NCBI GenBank assembly: GCA_024707305.1
Contig: JANPZZ010000026.1
Span: 248,001-312,000, forward strand
DNA length: 64,000 bases
Direction: 5' to 3'
Origin: Chitinophagaceae bacterium
GTDB taxonomy: Bacteria; Bacteroidota; Bacteroidia; Chitinophagales; Chitinophagaceae
The translations under genes and the position numbers were made by a program. The notes under the pieces were generated by a model. That model was not told the DNA's origin. It ran no database searches and saw only the letters and a program-made list of their open reading frames with translations. Below, in pieces: positions 29,904 to 39,646 of this stretch; positions within the stretch are counted from its first letter, which is position 1; every line of letters starts with the position of its first letter.

Positions 29904-30266
29904 ATGAAAAATGTTCTGCAATTACTTAAGTTGTCAATAATAGCTGGTTGTCTTGCCTTAAGCTTTGTTAGTTGCAAATATTTGCAGCATTCCGTCTATT
30001 ATCAGGAATCTAAGTTTCCAAATCACCTAGATAGTGTCCAGCTAAATTTTTTGAATGATAGTTTAGTGGAAATCAAATCAAAGCACGATAGCCATACTTT
30101 TCAATATTATAGGTTAAGTAAACACTACTACAAAATCAATGCAAATAATAACACATCAGGTAGTCCATTTACCTATTTGACTACTGATACTTTGGTAGTG
30201 AACGGAAGTAGGATATACTATTTTAGTGATGAGGTAAAACTAGTTTTTAGTAGAAAACAGAAATAG
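29904..30266 (+). CDS. small lipoprotein, candidate immunity protein for the RHS effector domain
   Basis: This unrecognised 120-aa protein starts MKNVLQLLKLSIIAGCLALS and has a lipobox (SFVSC, then KYLQ). It starts 10 bases after the RHS stop and shares its low GC content. It ends before a clear terminator, so the two form a two-gene unit. Genes directly behind RHS tips usually encode the cognate immunity protein; membrane anchoring would place it in the periplasm or outer membrane. That role is inferred from position, not from a recognised domain. Confidence 0.55.
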   Translation: MKNVLQLLKLSIIAGCLALSFVSCKYLQHSVYYQESKFPNHLDSVQLNFLNDSLVEIKSKHDSHTFQYYRLSKHYYKINANNNTSGSPFTYLTTDTLVVNGSRIYYFSDEVKLVFSRKQK

Positions 30267-30292
30267 CAATAGTAATCTTTTTAAATATAAAG

Positions 30293-30318
30293 CCACTCAT
30301 TACCGAGTGGTTTTTTTT
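30293..30318 (+). terminator. Rho-independent terminator
   Basis: CCACTC (30293-30298) pairs with GAGTGG (30305-30310) across a 6-base loop and is followed by T8. It lies 27 bases after the small lipoprotein stop and closes the RHS/lipoprotein unit. Confidence 0.8.
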
Positions 30319-30331
30319 GCCCAAAAACTTA

Positions 30332-30663
30332 ATGAATATGAAACTGGAAACAACAAACCCACACTATTTTGAGTACAACACAGAAGAGCTACTAATTGAA
30401 TTGTTAGGAGGTATCAGGATAGAAGGGCTTGACAGAATGAGAGTAACGATGAAGGTTACCGTAGTAAACAGAAAGCATGCAAACTACTTGACCAATCCAG
30501 AGCTTGCAGGGTTATCTGTGAGACATAATCTGGATTTATACAATGACACACAGGTAGAGAAATTTGTAAGAAGGTACCTGAAAAACTGGAAACTGGCAGC
30601 ATAGCATTTACAAAATCCATTACAGGCATCACCAGCCAGTTAGAGAAATGCAGTTTCACTTAA
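30332..30663 (+). pseudogene. decayed gene fragment, family not identified
   Basis: An open frame from ATG 30332 (or 30338) encodes MKLETTNPHYFEYNTEELLI and continues through NLDLYNDTQVEKFVR, then stops at 30602-30604. From about 30571 a second frame continues plausibly as KVPEKLETGSIAFTKSITG, ending at 30661-30663. The whole looks like the first 110 residues of a larger mobile-region gene; I have only a vague memory of similar N-termini in Bacteroidota and do not name it. The next 165 bases, 30664-30828, show no supportable gene. Confidence 0.4.
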
Positions 30664-30828
30664 TTAAACTAACACAAGAAAAGCGAAGGCTTTGAGAATA
30701 AAAACACCGGAAGGCTTCCTGATTTTAGAATGTGATTTACGAAAGTCATTTCACCTGACATTGACAGTTAATAACAGCATTGCAAAATTCCTTTCGGGAA
30801 GCATTTTCAACATAGGATTGAATAGCCA

Positions 30829-31158
30829 TCATGCCGCCACCATCTCCAAACAAACAGACGCGCAATGTCGGCAGGCTGCTGCGCATTTTTTGCAATGATC
30901 GTGTTCATGTCTTTCACATTCTTCGGCGCAGGCGTTACATATATCTGCACATACCTGGCAAAGTGAATTTGCCTGGTTCACCTGTTGCAACATTGCTTCG
31001 GCAGCAGCGCTACAAACGGCAGCACAGGCAAGATCTAATTGAATACATCTACTCATTGCATGTACATGTGGTTCCGCAAGACATGCAGCAGCACATTCAC
31101 GACATGCACGCATACATGCAAATAGGGCATCGAGTCCTGTTGTATGGTTTTCGATCAT
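30829..31158 (-). CDS. Cys-rich four-helix protein, copper-storage (Csp/DUF326) family
   Basis: This small protein of 109 aa has 17 Cys residues, mostly in CxxC and CxxxC spacing along helices (ACMRACRECAAAC, CQVCADICNACAEEC, CKKCAAACRHCASVC) plus a HEHDH cluster. Csp proteins bind many Cu(I) ions inside a four-helix bundle. There is no signal peptide, so it resembles the cytosolic Csp3 type. ATG 31158 is preferred to 31182 because the extra residues do not fit the family. It is convergent with the RHS island genes and ends next to a CGATGATC tract. Confidence 0.8.
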   Translation of the reverse strand: MIENHTTGLDALFACMRACRECAAACLAEPHVHAMSRCIQLDLACAAVCSAAAEAMLQQVNQANSLCQVCADICNACAEECERHEHDHCKKCAAACRHCASVCLEMVAA

Positions 31159-31193
31159 CTTTTTTTTATAAAGTGAGAACAAACACTATGCCT

Positions 31194-31287
31194 TGATCGA
31201 TGATCGATGTCCGATGACCGATGACCGATGGTCGATGATCGATGGTCGATGATCGATGATCGATGGTCGATGTCCAATGGTCGATCG
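31194..31287. repeat. CGATGATC-family tract, right flank of the RHS island
   Basis: About 94 bases of GATCGATG, CCGATGAC and CGATGGTC words in the same orientation as the tract at 26382. The two tracts bracket the RHS gene, its small lipoprotein, the decayed fragment and the Csp gene. Confidence 0.75.
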
Positions 31288-31337
31288 GGAATCAACGGAA
31301 AAATCAACAAGACGAATGAACAGATTTGATATCGATC

Positions 31338-31392
31338 CATATTTCCACATTTCCACATTTCCCCATTTCCATATTTCCACATTTATTATACC
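31338..31392. repeat. CCACATTT word tract ending CACATTTATTATACC
   Basis: Variants of TTTCCACA and TTTCCCCA run to 31380. The tract ends in the same 15-mer found at 2023-2037. The bases just after it form TACCTTTA (31389-31396), one mismatch from TAnnTTTG, so the tract edge may contribute the promoter of the sigma-factor gene. Confidence 0.55.
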
Positions 31393-31425
31393 TTTATCGT
31401 TGTTTAACTGTGAACTTGCTGCGAC

Positions 31426-32037
31426 TTGCCTGAAAAACTGCTACATAACGAACCTGATCTCATACGTGAGATGCAAGCTGGCTGCCAGCAGGCTTTTACT
31501 GCTATCTATCGGCATTACAGTCCACATATATATATGAATATTGTTCGGATGGTGCATGATTCCGTGCTGGCGGAAGAGCTGGTGCAGGAACTTTTTACGC
31601 GCATCTGGCAAAAACGGGAGAGTCGGGGAATAGCTGAAGATTTCCAGGGATATATGTATCGCATCGCTCAAAACCTGGTTTTTGACTTTTTCCGTAAAAT
31701 GAAAAAGGACCGCTTGCTGCTGGAGAAATTTAAATCCATGGCGAGCGAAGTTGACAATTCTGAAGCGATGGAAGACATGCTCGACCAGCGCCAGTCAATT
31801 GTTATTATCAACAACGCTATTGAACACCTGCCTCCTCAGCAGAAAAAGGTGTATAAGCTTGTAAAACAGGAAGGATACACATATAAAAAAGCGGCAGAAG
31901 AAGTGGGTATTTCACCTTTTACCGTAAAAGAATACCTGTCGCTCGCAAATAAATCTATTCGCAATTACCTCATTCATCACTCCGATGCGCCCCGGGAACT
32001 TCTGCTGGTTGCGCTGATTTTTTTCAGCCTTCAATAA
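31426..32037 (+). CDS. ECF RNA polymerase sigma factor
   Basis: This is an extracytoplasmic-function sigma-70 of 203 aa. Region 2 lies around residues 25-90 (EELVQELFTRIWQKR, FQGYMYRIAQNLVFDFFRK). Region 4 lies around 125-185 (LPPQQKKVYKL, TYKKAAEEVGISPFTVKEYL). The start is TTG at 31426; no ATG fits the N-terminus. With the FecR gene and an STN-bearing SusC directly downstream, it is the regulator that switches on this glycan locus when SusC binds its substrate. Confidence 0.92.
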   Translation: MPEKLLHNEPDLIREMQAGCQQAFTAIYRHYSPHIYMNIVRMVHDSVLAEELVQELFTRIWQKRESRGIAEDFQGYMYRIAQNLVFDFFRKMKKDRLLLEKFKSMASEVDNSEAMEDMLDQRQSIVIINNAIEHLPPQQKKVYKLVKQEGYTYKKAAEEVGISPFTVKEYLSLANKSIRNYLIHHSDAPRELLLVALIFFSLQ

Positions 32038-32103
32038 TTTTTTTCTTTTCGATCCCCCCATTTCGTTTCCTGCCGCGTTACTCATGTACTAAAAACCTAA
32101 GTC

Positions 32104-33307
32104 TTGCCTGAACTAACGCCGGAGAAAATCGCTCTGTTCGACCGCCTGTTGGCGGGAACTTTATTGCCAGGAGATGCTGAAGCGCTCACCGAATGGCTGG
32201 GAACTGATCAGCCCGATGAAGCAACCATGGCACTCGTTATGCAGCAATTGCGTAATCACGAGAACTCCGGACAGGCTGTGCCCGATGAAGTAATTACTCG
32301 TCTTGAGCAAAGACTTCCCCTCATTTTCGCCACGGAACCCAAACGCAAGGGCGTATTGCGCTCCATCGTTCAGAACAAATGGATGCGCTATGCAGCAATG
32401 ATTGTCGTTTTGCTTAACATTGGCATTTTTATAAAAAACAGAATTGAGCTGCGTAACAGTACAAAGACTGAACAAGTAGCTGAGCTTATTCCGCTCGAAC
32501 AAATTCAACCCGGAAAAGATGGCGCCATTCTTACGCTGGTAGATGGCAGTACGATGGTACTCGACAGCATGGGTAACGGTTTGGTAACCACGCAAAAACG
32601 GTACCAAAGTAATGCTCCACAACGGCCAACTCGTTTACGACGGTGCCAACGACGAAGCTATTGCTGTAGGCTACAATAGCATGGCCACCCCCAAAGGCCG
32701 CCAGTTTAAAATGGTGTTGCCGGATGGAACTAAAGTCTGGCTCAATGCTGCATCTTCTATTCGTTATCCTATCCTTTTTACCGGCGATGAAAGAAATGTA
32801 GAGATTACCGGTGAAGCCTATTTTGAAGTGGCGCATAACAAGAGCAAACCATTCCACGTAAAGACTTCCGATGGTACTGATGTTGAAGTACTCGGTACCC
32901 ATTTTAACATCAACTCATACGACAACGAAGAAAGTATCAATACCACATTGCTGGAAGGTTCAGTTCGCGTAACCAGCAAAGCCGGCAATATTGTTTTGCA
33001 ACCCGGTCAGCAGGCACAGTCAAATGCAAATGGTATCATCAGCCTGAAACGAACCGTGAATATAGATCAGGTGATGGCCTGGAAGAATGGCATTTTCGAT
33101 TTTCAGGATGCAACGCTGGAAGAAGTAATGCGCCAGCTTGAACGCTGGTATGATATAGATGTGACCTACGAAAAAAATATTCCCAAACTGGAGTTTTATG
33201 GAAAGATGGGGAAAGACCTGAGCCTGGAAACGGTATTGAACGGATTAGAAAAATCGAATGTTCATTTCAGGATGGAAGCGGGAAGGAAACTGGTGGTGTT
33301 GCCGTAA
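32104..33307 (+). CDS. FecR-family anti-sigma factor (frameshifted)
   Basis: This single-pass inner-membrane anti-sigma protein of about 400 aa transmits the signal from SusC to the ECF sigma factor. It has a cytoplasmic N-terminal domain, a membrane helix (YAAMIVVLLNIGIFI, near residues 98-112), a periplasmic FecR domain with PKGRQFKMVLPDGTKVWLNA and GEAYFEVAHN, and a DUF4974 C-terminus (ATLEEVMRQLERWYD). The start is TTG 32104. The frame breaks in the A5 run at 32594-32598; one A fewer gives LVTTQNGTKVMLHNGQ. It lies 66 bases after the sigma gene. Confidence 0.9.
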
Positions 33308-33367
33308 ACAACATGATATAAATAACTGCACCGTAAAACAAAAGAACAATAAAAGAAATTCTCAAAT

Positions 33368-33398
33368 AAAAAACCGCCACGGACGGCCATCCGGGCGG
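33368..33398. promoter_or_regulatory. GC-rich hairpin between FecR and SusC genes
   Basis: CCGCC-A-CGGA (33374-33383) pairs with TCCG-GGCGG (33390-33398) with one bulge. A6 lies to its left, so on the minus strand it resembles a terminator with a T tail. On the plus strand there is no T run, and it could instead be an mRNA element in the SusC leader that sets SusC level apart from FecR. Confidence 0.45.
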
Positions 33399-33473
33399 CA
33401 AATGGTTTGAGAAGGTTTAAAAATTACGTCGCGAAACATAGATTTTTTTATTTCAACAAACCCATGCAAAAGT

Positions 33474-36400
33474 ATGCAAAAAACTGCTCTTTGTGGCCGT
33501 AACGCGTGCGGAACGGGTCTTTTAGCAACTGCGGGGAATTTGCGCAGATCGCTGGATGGCTCACCACAGATGTCACGGTTGCTTACCAAAACGCTCTTAG
33601 TCATGAAGCTGTTCATTGTATTTATGATGGCGGGATTACTCCAGGTGCAAGCCGAGTCGAACGCACAAACTGTTTCTTTTACAGGACGGAATGTGGCGAT
33701 CACTAAAGTATTCAAAGCCATTGAGGATCAGACAGGTTACACAGTGTTTGCCAATAAGGAACTGCTGAAAAGCGTAAAGCCTGTGTCAGTCTCTGTAAAA
33801 GACATGCCGCTGAAGGATTTTATGAGCTCCGTGCTGAGTGATCAGCCCGTTGGATTTGAAATCCACAACCGCACCATTTTTATAACAGCCCGTACAATTG
33901 CCGCCGTTCCAACGGCGATTCCGGCTCCTGAAAAAGAAGAGCCAGCCTTTGCCGAAATTAAAGGTTCGGTAAAAGGGGCAGATGGTGAACCGCTCGCGGG
34001 AGCCACCGTTACCGTAAAAGGTACGCGTACCACAACGGTTACCAATGCCGATGGTAATTACAGCATTGAAGCACTTCCCAACCAAACCCTCGTATTTTCT
34101 TATGTAGGATTTAAAACCCTCGAAATACAGGTCGGTACAAGAACTTCAATTGATGTAACACTTGAAAAAGAAGTAGGGGAAATTGAGCAGGTAGTTGTTA
34201 CCGCGCTTGGTATCCCTAAAAAAGTGCGTGCACTTACTTACAATGTGCAGGACATTAAAGGTGATGATATCAGCAGTGTAAACAATGGAAACTTTGTGAA
34301 TAGCCTGGTTGGTAAAGTTGCCGGTGCTACCATCAACAGTTCTTCTGCTGGTAATGGAGCTTCTGCTCGTGTGGTGTTGCGTGGTGTAAAATCAATTTAT
34401 GGCAATAACAACGCGCTGTATGTGATTGATGGGGTGCCGATGTTGAACCCGATACGCGGACAGGCGGAAGATATCTTCTCTGGTGCTGGTCAAACCGGTG
34501 ATTTTGTTGCCAACATCAACCCAGATGATATCGAGAGCCTCTCCGTTTTGAGTGGCCCTTCTGCTGCAGCCCTCTATGGTAGCGCAGCTGCAAATGGTGC
34601 CATCATCATCAACACAAAAAAAGGCCAGAAAGACAGGACTACGGTAGGTATTAGCAATACCACCACGTTTACCAGTCCGCTGATGTTGCCCAGTTTCCAA
34701 AATACCTACGGCCCTTCTGAAGTAGGCAGCTACCAAAGCTGGGGTGAGAAACTGTCAACACCTTCTACCTACAAACCTTCAGATTTCTTCCAGACAGGTG
34801 TGAATTCAAATACAAATGTGAATTTCTCAACGGGTACGGATCGTAATCAGACTTATATTTCATTGGGACACACAAATTCAATGGGAATTATTCCTAACAA
34901 TGAGTTTGGTCGCTCCAACTTCACCGTTCGCAACACCAGCAATTTCCTCGATGGAAAAATGACACTCGATGTGGGTTTGATGGGCGGTTTAATCAAAGAA
35001 CAAAATATGATCTCACAGGGCCAGTATTTCAACCCACTGGTGGCTGTGTATCTCTTCCCTCCCGGCGATGATTTTAACAAGGCAAAATCTTTCGAACGTT
35101 ATAACGCTTCCCGCAACCTGATGACGCAGGTATGGACATATGGTGACAATGGTTTGATGATGCAGAATCCATACTGGGTTACACAGCGTAATATTTTTGA
35201 GAACAAGAAAGAACGTTACATGGCCACGATGGCCCTGCGCTATCAGTTGAAAGACTGGATCAGCATTTCAGGCCGTGCCAAACTGGACAATGGTAACGAA
35301 CGCAACGAACGTCGTTACGCTGCCGGTACCAACACACTCTTTGCTTCAGAATTTGGTTATTACTCTCAGAACACCATCAACACACGCCAGATTTATGGTG
35401 AGTTAATGGTTAATATCAACAAGTCATTTGGCACCGATTTCACCTTGAATGCCAATATTGGTTCGGCTGTTGAAGATGTTAGGGCGATTAACAGTCTTTT
35501 TGGTGGACGTCTTGCAGGCGTAGCTAATCTGTACACCTATCGTAACATCAGAACTTCGGATCTTGATCTGCAACAAACCAGCGATACACGTCAAAAGCAA
35601 TCCGTATTCGGAAGTGCTCAACTTGGCTATAAGAACTGGTTGTTTATGGATGTTACATCACGTAACGACTGGGCATCAACGCTGGCTGGAACAAACAACA
35701 TGAGTTTCTTCTATCCTTCAGTTGGTTTGTCGGCAGTACTTACAGATGTCCTTGATATTCGTTCGAATAAACTGTCATTCCTGAAGGTTCGTGCTTCCTA
35801 TGCTGAAGTAGGTAACGAACCGCTGGCTTATATCTCGCTGCCAACATATCCGTTAGCAGGTGGATTGCCGGTTACCAATACCCGCAGACACAATCCAAAC
35901 CTGAAACCTGAATTGACGAAGTCATGGGAAGCAGGTATCAATGCTGCTTTCTTAAACAACGCACTTCGTTTAGATGCCACTATTTACAGCGCAAGCACGT
36001 ACAATCAGTTCTTCGAACCTACATTGTCGTCTACAACAGGTACACAGTCAATGATTGTAAATGGTGGTCGTGTTGATAACCGTGGTATTGAAATCGCTGC
36101 CAGATACACGAAGAAGTTTGGTGAGCTGACCTGGGGAACTTCACTCACTTATTCGCTTAACCAGAATAAAGTGGCGAAACTGCTCGACAACTGGGTGAAT
36201 CCTGTAAACGGTGAAGTGATTTCACTGCGTGAGCTGGATATGACTGGCACAGGTAGCTATAAAATGGTATTGAAAGAAGGTGGACGCATGGGTGATATCT
36301 ATGTGAATACCCTTCGTGTTGATGAGCATGGCGCTATTTATGTTGATCCGGGTTCAAACCAGGTTGTTGCCAATCCGAACACATTTGTGTATGCTGGCAA

Positions 36401-36908
36401 CAGCAACCCTCGTTACAACCTTGGTTGGGGGAAATACATTCTCTTATAAAGGAGTTACACTGAACGCACTGGTAACAGGTCGTGTGGGAGGTATTGTTGT
36501 ATCAAATACACAAGCCATCATGGACGCCTTTGGTGTATCAAAAGCGTCTGCAGATGCGCGCGATAAAGGGGTGTGTTGGTAAATGGTCGTCCTATACCTG
36601 CCCGTGAATACTACCAGGTGGTAGGTACAGGTGCTACTGGCGGTATTGCATCGCAGTATGTGTATAGTGCAACGAACGTGCGACTTGCTGAGCTTTCACT
36701 GGGATATGATTTACCCGTTAAGAAAATAGGCAAATTTATCAAAGCTGCGAACGTATCATTTATTGGTCGCAACCTGTTTATGTTCTATGCAAGGGCTCCA
36801 TTTGATCCCGAGCTTACTGCGAACACGCAAACATATTTCCAGGGTATCGACTATTTCATGATGCCAAGTCTTCGTTCACTGGGCTTCTCCGTAAAACTTA
36901 ATTTCTGA
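33474..36908 (+). CDS. susC: SusC/RagA-type TonB-dependent transporter with STN domain (two frame breaks)
   Basis: This outer-membrane glycan importer is about 1144 aa when restored. The long N-terminus (MQKTALCGRNACG) is usual in this group and precedes the signal segment LLVMKLFIVFMMAGLLQVQA. Then come an STN signalling domain (FTGRNVAITKVFKAIEDQTG), a CarboxypepD_reg domain (IKGSVKGADGEPLAGATVTV), the plug (GVPMLNP, GSAAANGAIIINTKKG) and the barrel ending SLRSLGFSVKLNF. The frame breaks in G5 at 36427-36431 and G4 at 36568-36571; the shifts compensate. The STN domain pairs with the FecR/sigma genes upstream, and SusD follows 13 bases later. Confidence 0.92.
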
Positions 36909-36921
36909 TCATTAAAACGAA

Positions 36922-38549
36922 ATGTCATTTATGACCAGACATAAAATATTAACATGGAAGAGCCTTTCGGTTGCGGGCGCAGTGGTGCTGCTGCTGGCTA
37001 CTTCCTGTACACGTAAATTCGAAGATCTGAACACCAACCCGCATGAAGCGAGTGAAGAGCAAATGGCTACAGACAACCTGAAAACAGGTGCGTTCTTTTC
37101 ACAAATGCTTCGCAATGTGGTGCTGTTCCGCGATGGAACAAACCTGTCGAGTGATTATCAGGTAGCGCAGGGTCTTTCAAGTGATCTTTATTCAGGCTAT
37201 ATCGCACCTACCGGTACATGGTATGGCGGTTTGCATAATGGCTCGTACAATTTCATCCAGGGTTGGATTGAGAGATCGTTTACTTCAGGCTTCGCGTCCA
37301 TTATGCCAGCCTGGTTTAATATCAAAACGATTGCTACCGAGCAGGGCTTACCACAGGTGGCAGCACTTGCAACGGTAGTAAAAGTGCAGGGTATGCACCG
37401 CGTTGCAGATGCATACGGGCCTATTCCATACCTGAATTTTGGAAATGGTAGCCTGCAGAATGATTACAACTCTTTGCAGGATGTATATCGCAGGTTTTTG
37501 AAGAACTCGACGAAGCAATCGATGTCCTCACCTTGTATGCACAGGCAAATCCATCTGCTACATTGCTGAAGAGTTATGATTTTATGTATGAAGGAAACGT
37601 TGCCAACTGGGTAAGGTTTGCAAATACATTGCGACTGCGTCTTGCTTTGCGCGTTGTAAACGCGGATGCGGGTCTCGCAAGAACAGAAGCAGAAAAATCT
37701 GCTGCAAATCCATTTGGATTTATCAGCAATGCAAATCAAAGAGCTGCGCTGAAGCGTATCGGTTTGGAATATACCCATCCTTTGTATGAAATTGCCTACA
37801 CATTTAATGCCGGTGAAGCGCGTATGAGTGCTTCAATGGATTCATACATGAATGGATTCCAGGATCCCCGTCGCTCAGCTTATTTCGTTACTGCTGATGA
37901 TGGTAACTATCATGGCGTTCGTTTAGGAATTCTCACTACTAACTGGGGCCCTTATTCAGGCCCTGCCATCTCTAACCTGAATATTGGTCAGGGAACAACA
38001 CAGATTGTTTGGATGACTGCTGCTGAATCCTATTTCCTGCGTGCTGAAGGTGCGCTACGTGGCTGGAATATGGGCGGAACTGCAGAGGAATTTTATAACC
38101 AGGGAATTACTGAATCTTTCCTGGAGAATAATCTTTCGGCTGCCGCTGCTGCAACATATGCCAGCAATGATGTGCTGACTCCAATTGCTTTTACCGACAA
38201 TAGCGGCCAATCGGGAAATAACCATATAGCGCCAACTGATATCACGGTTAAATGGAATGATGCCGACAACTTCAATCGCTCCCTGGAACGTATCATTACA
38301 CAAAAGTGGATTGCCATGTTCCCCGACGGGCCTGAAGGTTGGGCAGAATTTCGCCGCACAGGTTATCCGAAACTGCTTCCTGTTGTAAACAACAGCAGCA
38401 ACGGTACCATCAACACAGCATTACAAATCAGAAGAATTCCCTACCCACAATCGGAATACAATAACAACCGCGCCGGCGTAATGTCAGGAGTTGGACTCCT
38501 TGGCGGACCCGATGGTGGTGGTACTGCGCTCTGGTGGGATAAACGATAA
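36922..38549 (+). CDS. susD: SusD-like glycan-binding lipoprotein (frameshifted)
   Basis: This surface lipoprotein of about 542 aa forms the lid of the SusC channel and binds the glycan. The lipobox is LLATSC followed by TRKFEDLNTNP, the typical SusD N-terminus. VKVQGMHRVADAYGPIPY and the C-terminal RRIPYPQSEYNNN are family features, closest to the SusD-like_2 group. The frame breaks in the T5 run at 37495-37499; one more T joins DVYRRF to FEELDEAIDVL. It lies between SusC and a GH18 gene, as in the high-mannose N-glycan locus of Bacteroides thetaiotaomicron. Confidence 0.9.
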
Positions 38550-38574
38550 TTCTTCAAAAGAAAAAATTACAGTC

Positions 38575-39624
38575 ATGCGAATCAATAGAAACAACATATT
38601 ACTTACACTAATTAGTATGCTCGCGCTTACGAGTTGTGTAAAAGAAAAAGCACTGGAGATCCAGAAGCTTTACACGTATGATGAACAGTATTACGAGAAC
38701 TTAAGAGCGTATAAAAAAAGCGATCACACCATTTCCTTTGGATGGTTCGCTGCTTATCGCGATGGATCGGGCTACCTGGATCCGGCATCATGGGGAAAAA
38801 GAATCATGGGTATTCCGGATAGTATGGATATTGTATCACTCTGGATGGGTATCCCCAGTAATGATTCAAATGATGTGCAGAATGACTATGGCCCGCTTGC
38901 ACATGCCGATTTGCGTTTTGTAAGAGAGAAGAAAGGTACACGCTTTGTAGTTCCCACCATCACGCGGATGAACCATGTGATTACACTCCGTGATGGAACC
39001 AAATATGACCTGACAGCAAACCGCAACGACGAAGGTATACAGGTATATGCCCAGTACCTCGTTGATATGGTGCTCGATCACGACCTGGATGGTGTGGATC
39101 TCGACTATGAACCAGATGGTGACTGGCTGCAGGGTGATCGCTTTACAAAGCTGGTACAACACATCGGCCAGTATTTCGGACCCAAGAGCCCGAATCCTGA
39201 CAAGCTGTTGATCATCGACTTTTATTCACAGGCACCACCTGCTGCAACGGGAGAGTATGCCAACTACTTTATTCGCCAGGCATACTCACAGGGAACGGGC
39301 GGTATACAAACCGCGGCTAACCTGCAGAACTATTACAATGCGGTACAGGCAGCTGTTCCTCCTTCCAAATTTATCGTAACAGAAAACTTTGGTGATTTTT
39401 CTGAAAATGGAGGTACGCCTTTTACAGAAGCCAACGGAAACCAGTACTCTTCAGACGGTAGCCGTATGCATTCACTGGAAGGTATGGCAAGGTGGAATCC
39501 TACGCAAGGTAAAAAAGGCGGTTTCGGCGCTTTCTATTTTGATCGCGACTATTATTCCAAAACGGGTATTCCTTACTACAACGTAAGGCGCGCCATTCAA
39601 ATCGCGAACCCGGCAATTAAATAA
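38575..39624 (+). CDS. GH18 lipoprotein, probable endo-beta-N-acetylglucosaminidase
   Basis: This surface glycosidase of 349 aa has a lipobox (ALTSC, then VKEKALE) and the GH18 catalytic motif DGVDLDYEP, with the acid Glu codon at 39109-39111. Enzymes of this form beside SusC/D, for example BT_3987, cut between the two GlcNAc residues of N-glycans and release the oligosaccharide at the cell surface. Flanking DUF1735 lipoproteins strengthen that assignment. The ATG at 38575 lies 25 bases after susD. The gene is intact. Confidence 0.85.
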   Translation: MRINRNNILLTLISMLALTSCVKEKALEIQKLYTYDEQYYENLRAYKKSDHTISFGWFAAYRDGSGYLDPASWGKRIMGIPDSMDIVSLWMGIPSNDSNDVQNDYGPLAHADLRFVREKKGTRFVVPTITRMNHVITLRDGTKYDLTANRNDEGIQVYAQYLVDMVLDHDLDGVDLDYEPDGDWLQGDRFTKLVQHIGQYFGPKSPNPDKLLIIDFYSQAPPAATGEYANYFIRQAYSQGTGGIQTAANLQNYYNAVQAAVPPSKFIVTENFGDFSENGGTPFTEANGNQYSSDGSRMHSLEGMARWNPTQGKKGGFGAFYFDRDYYSKTGIPYYNVRRAIQIANPAIK

Positions 39625-39646
39625 TGGTCTTTAAACTATCAAACAG

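Noticed and set aside
26382-31287. Integrative element with att sites
   Set aside because: No integrase, transposase or tRNA target was found; the flanking tracts occur at many other gaps too.
31155-31382. Minus-strand frame of repeated D-H-R-S-S residues
   Set aside because: It is the translation of the CGATGATC tract, as are similar frames near 4741, 17589 and 26318.
36316-36582. Independent small gene after SusC
   Set aside because: It is the internal SusC barrel segment between two compensating G-run breaks.
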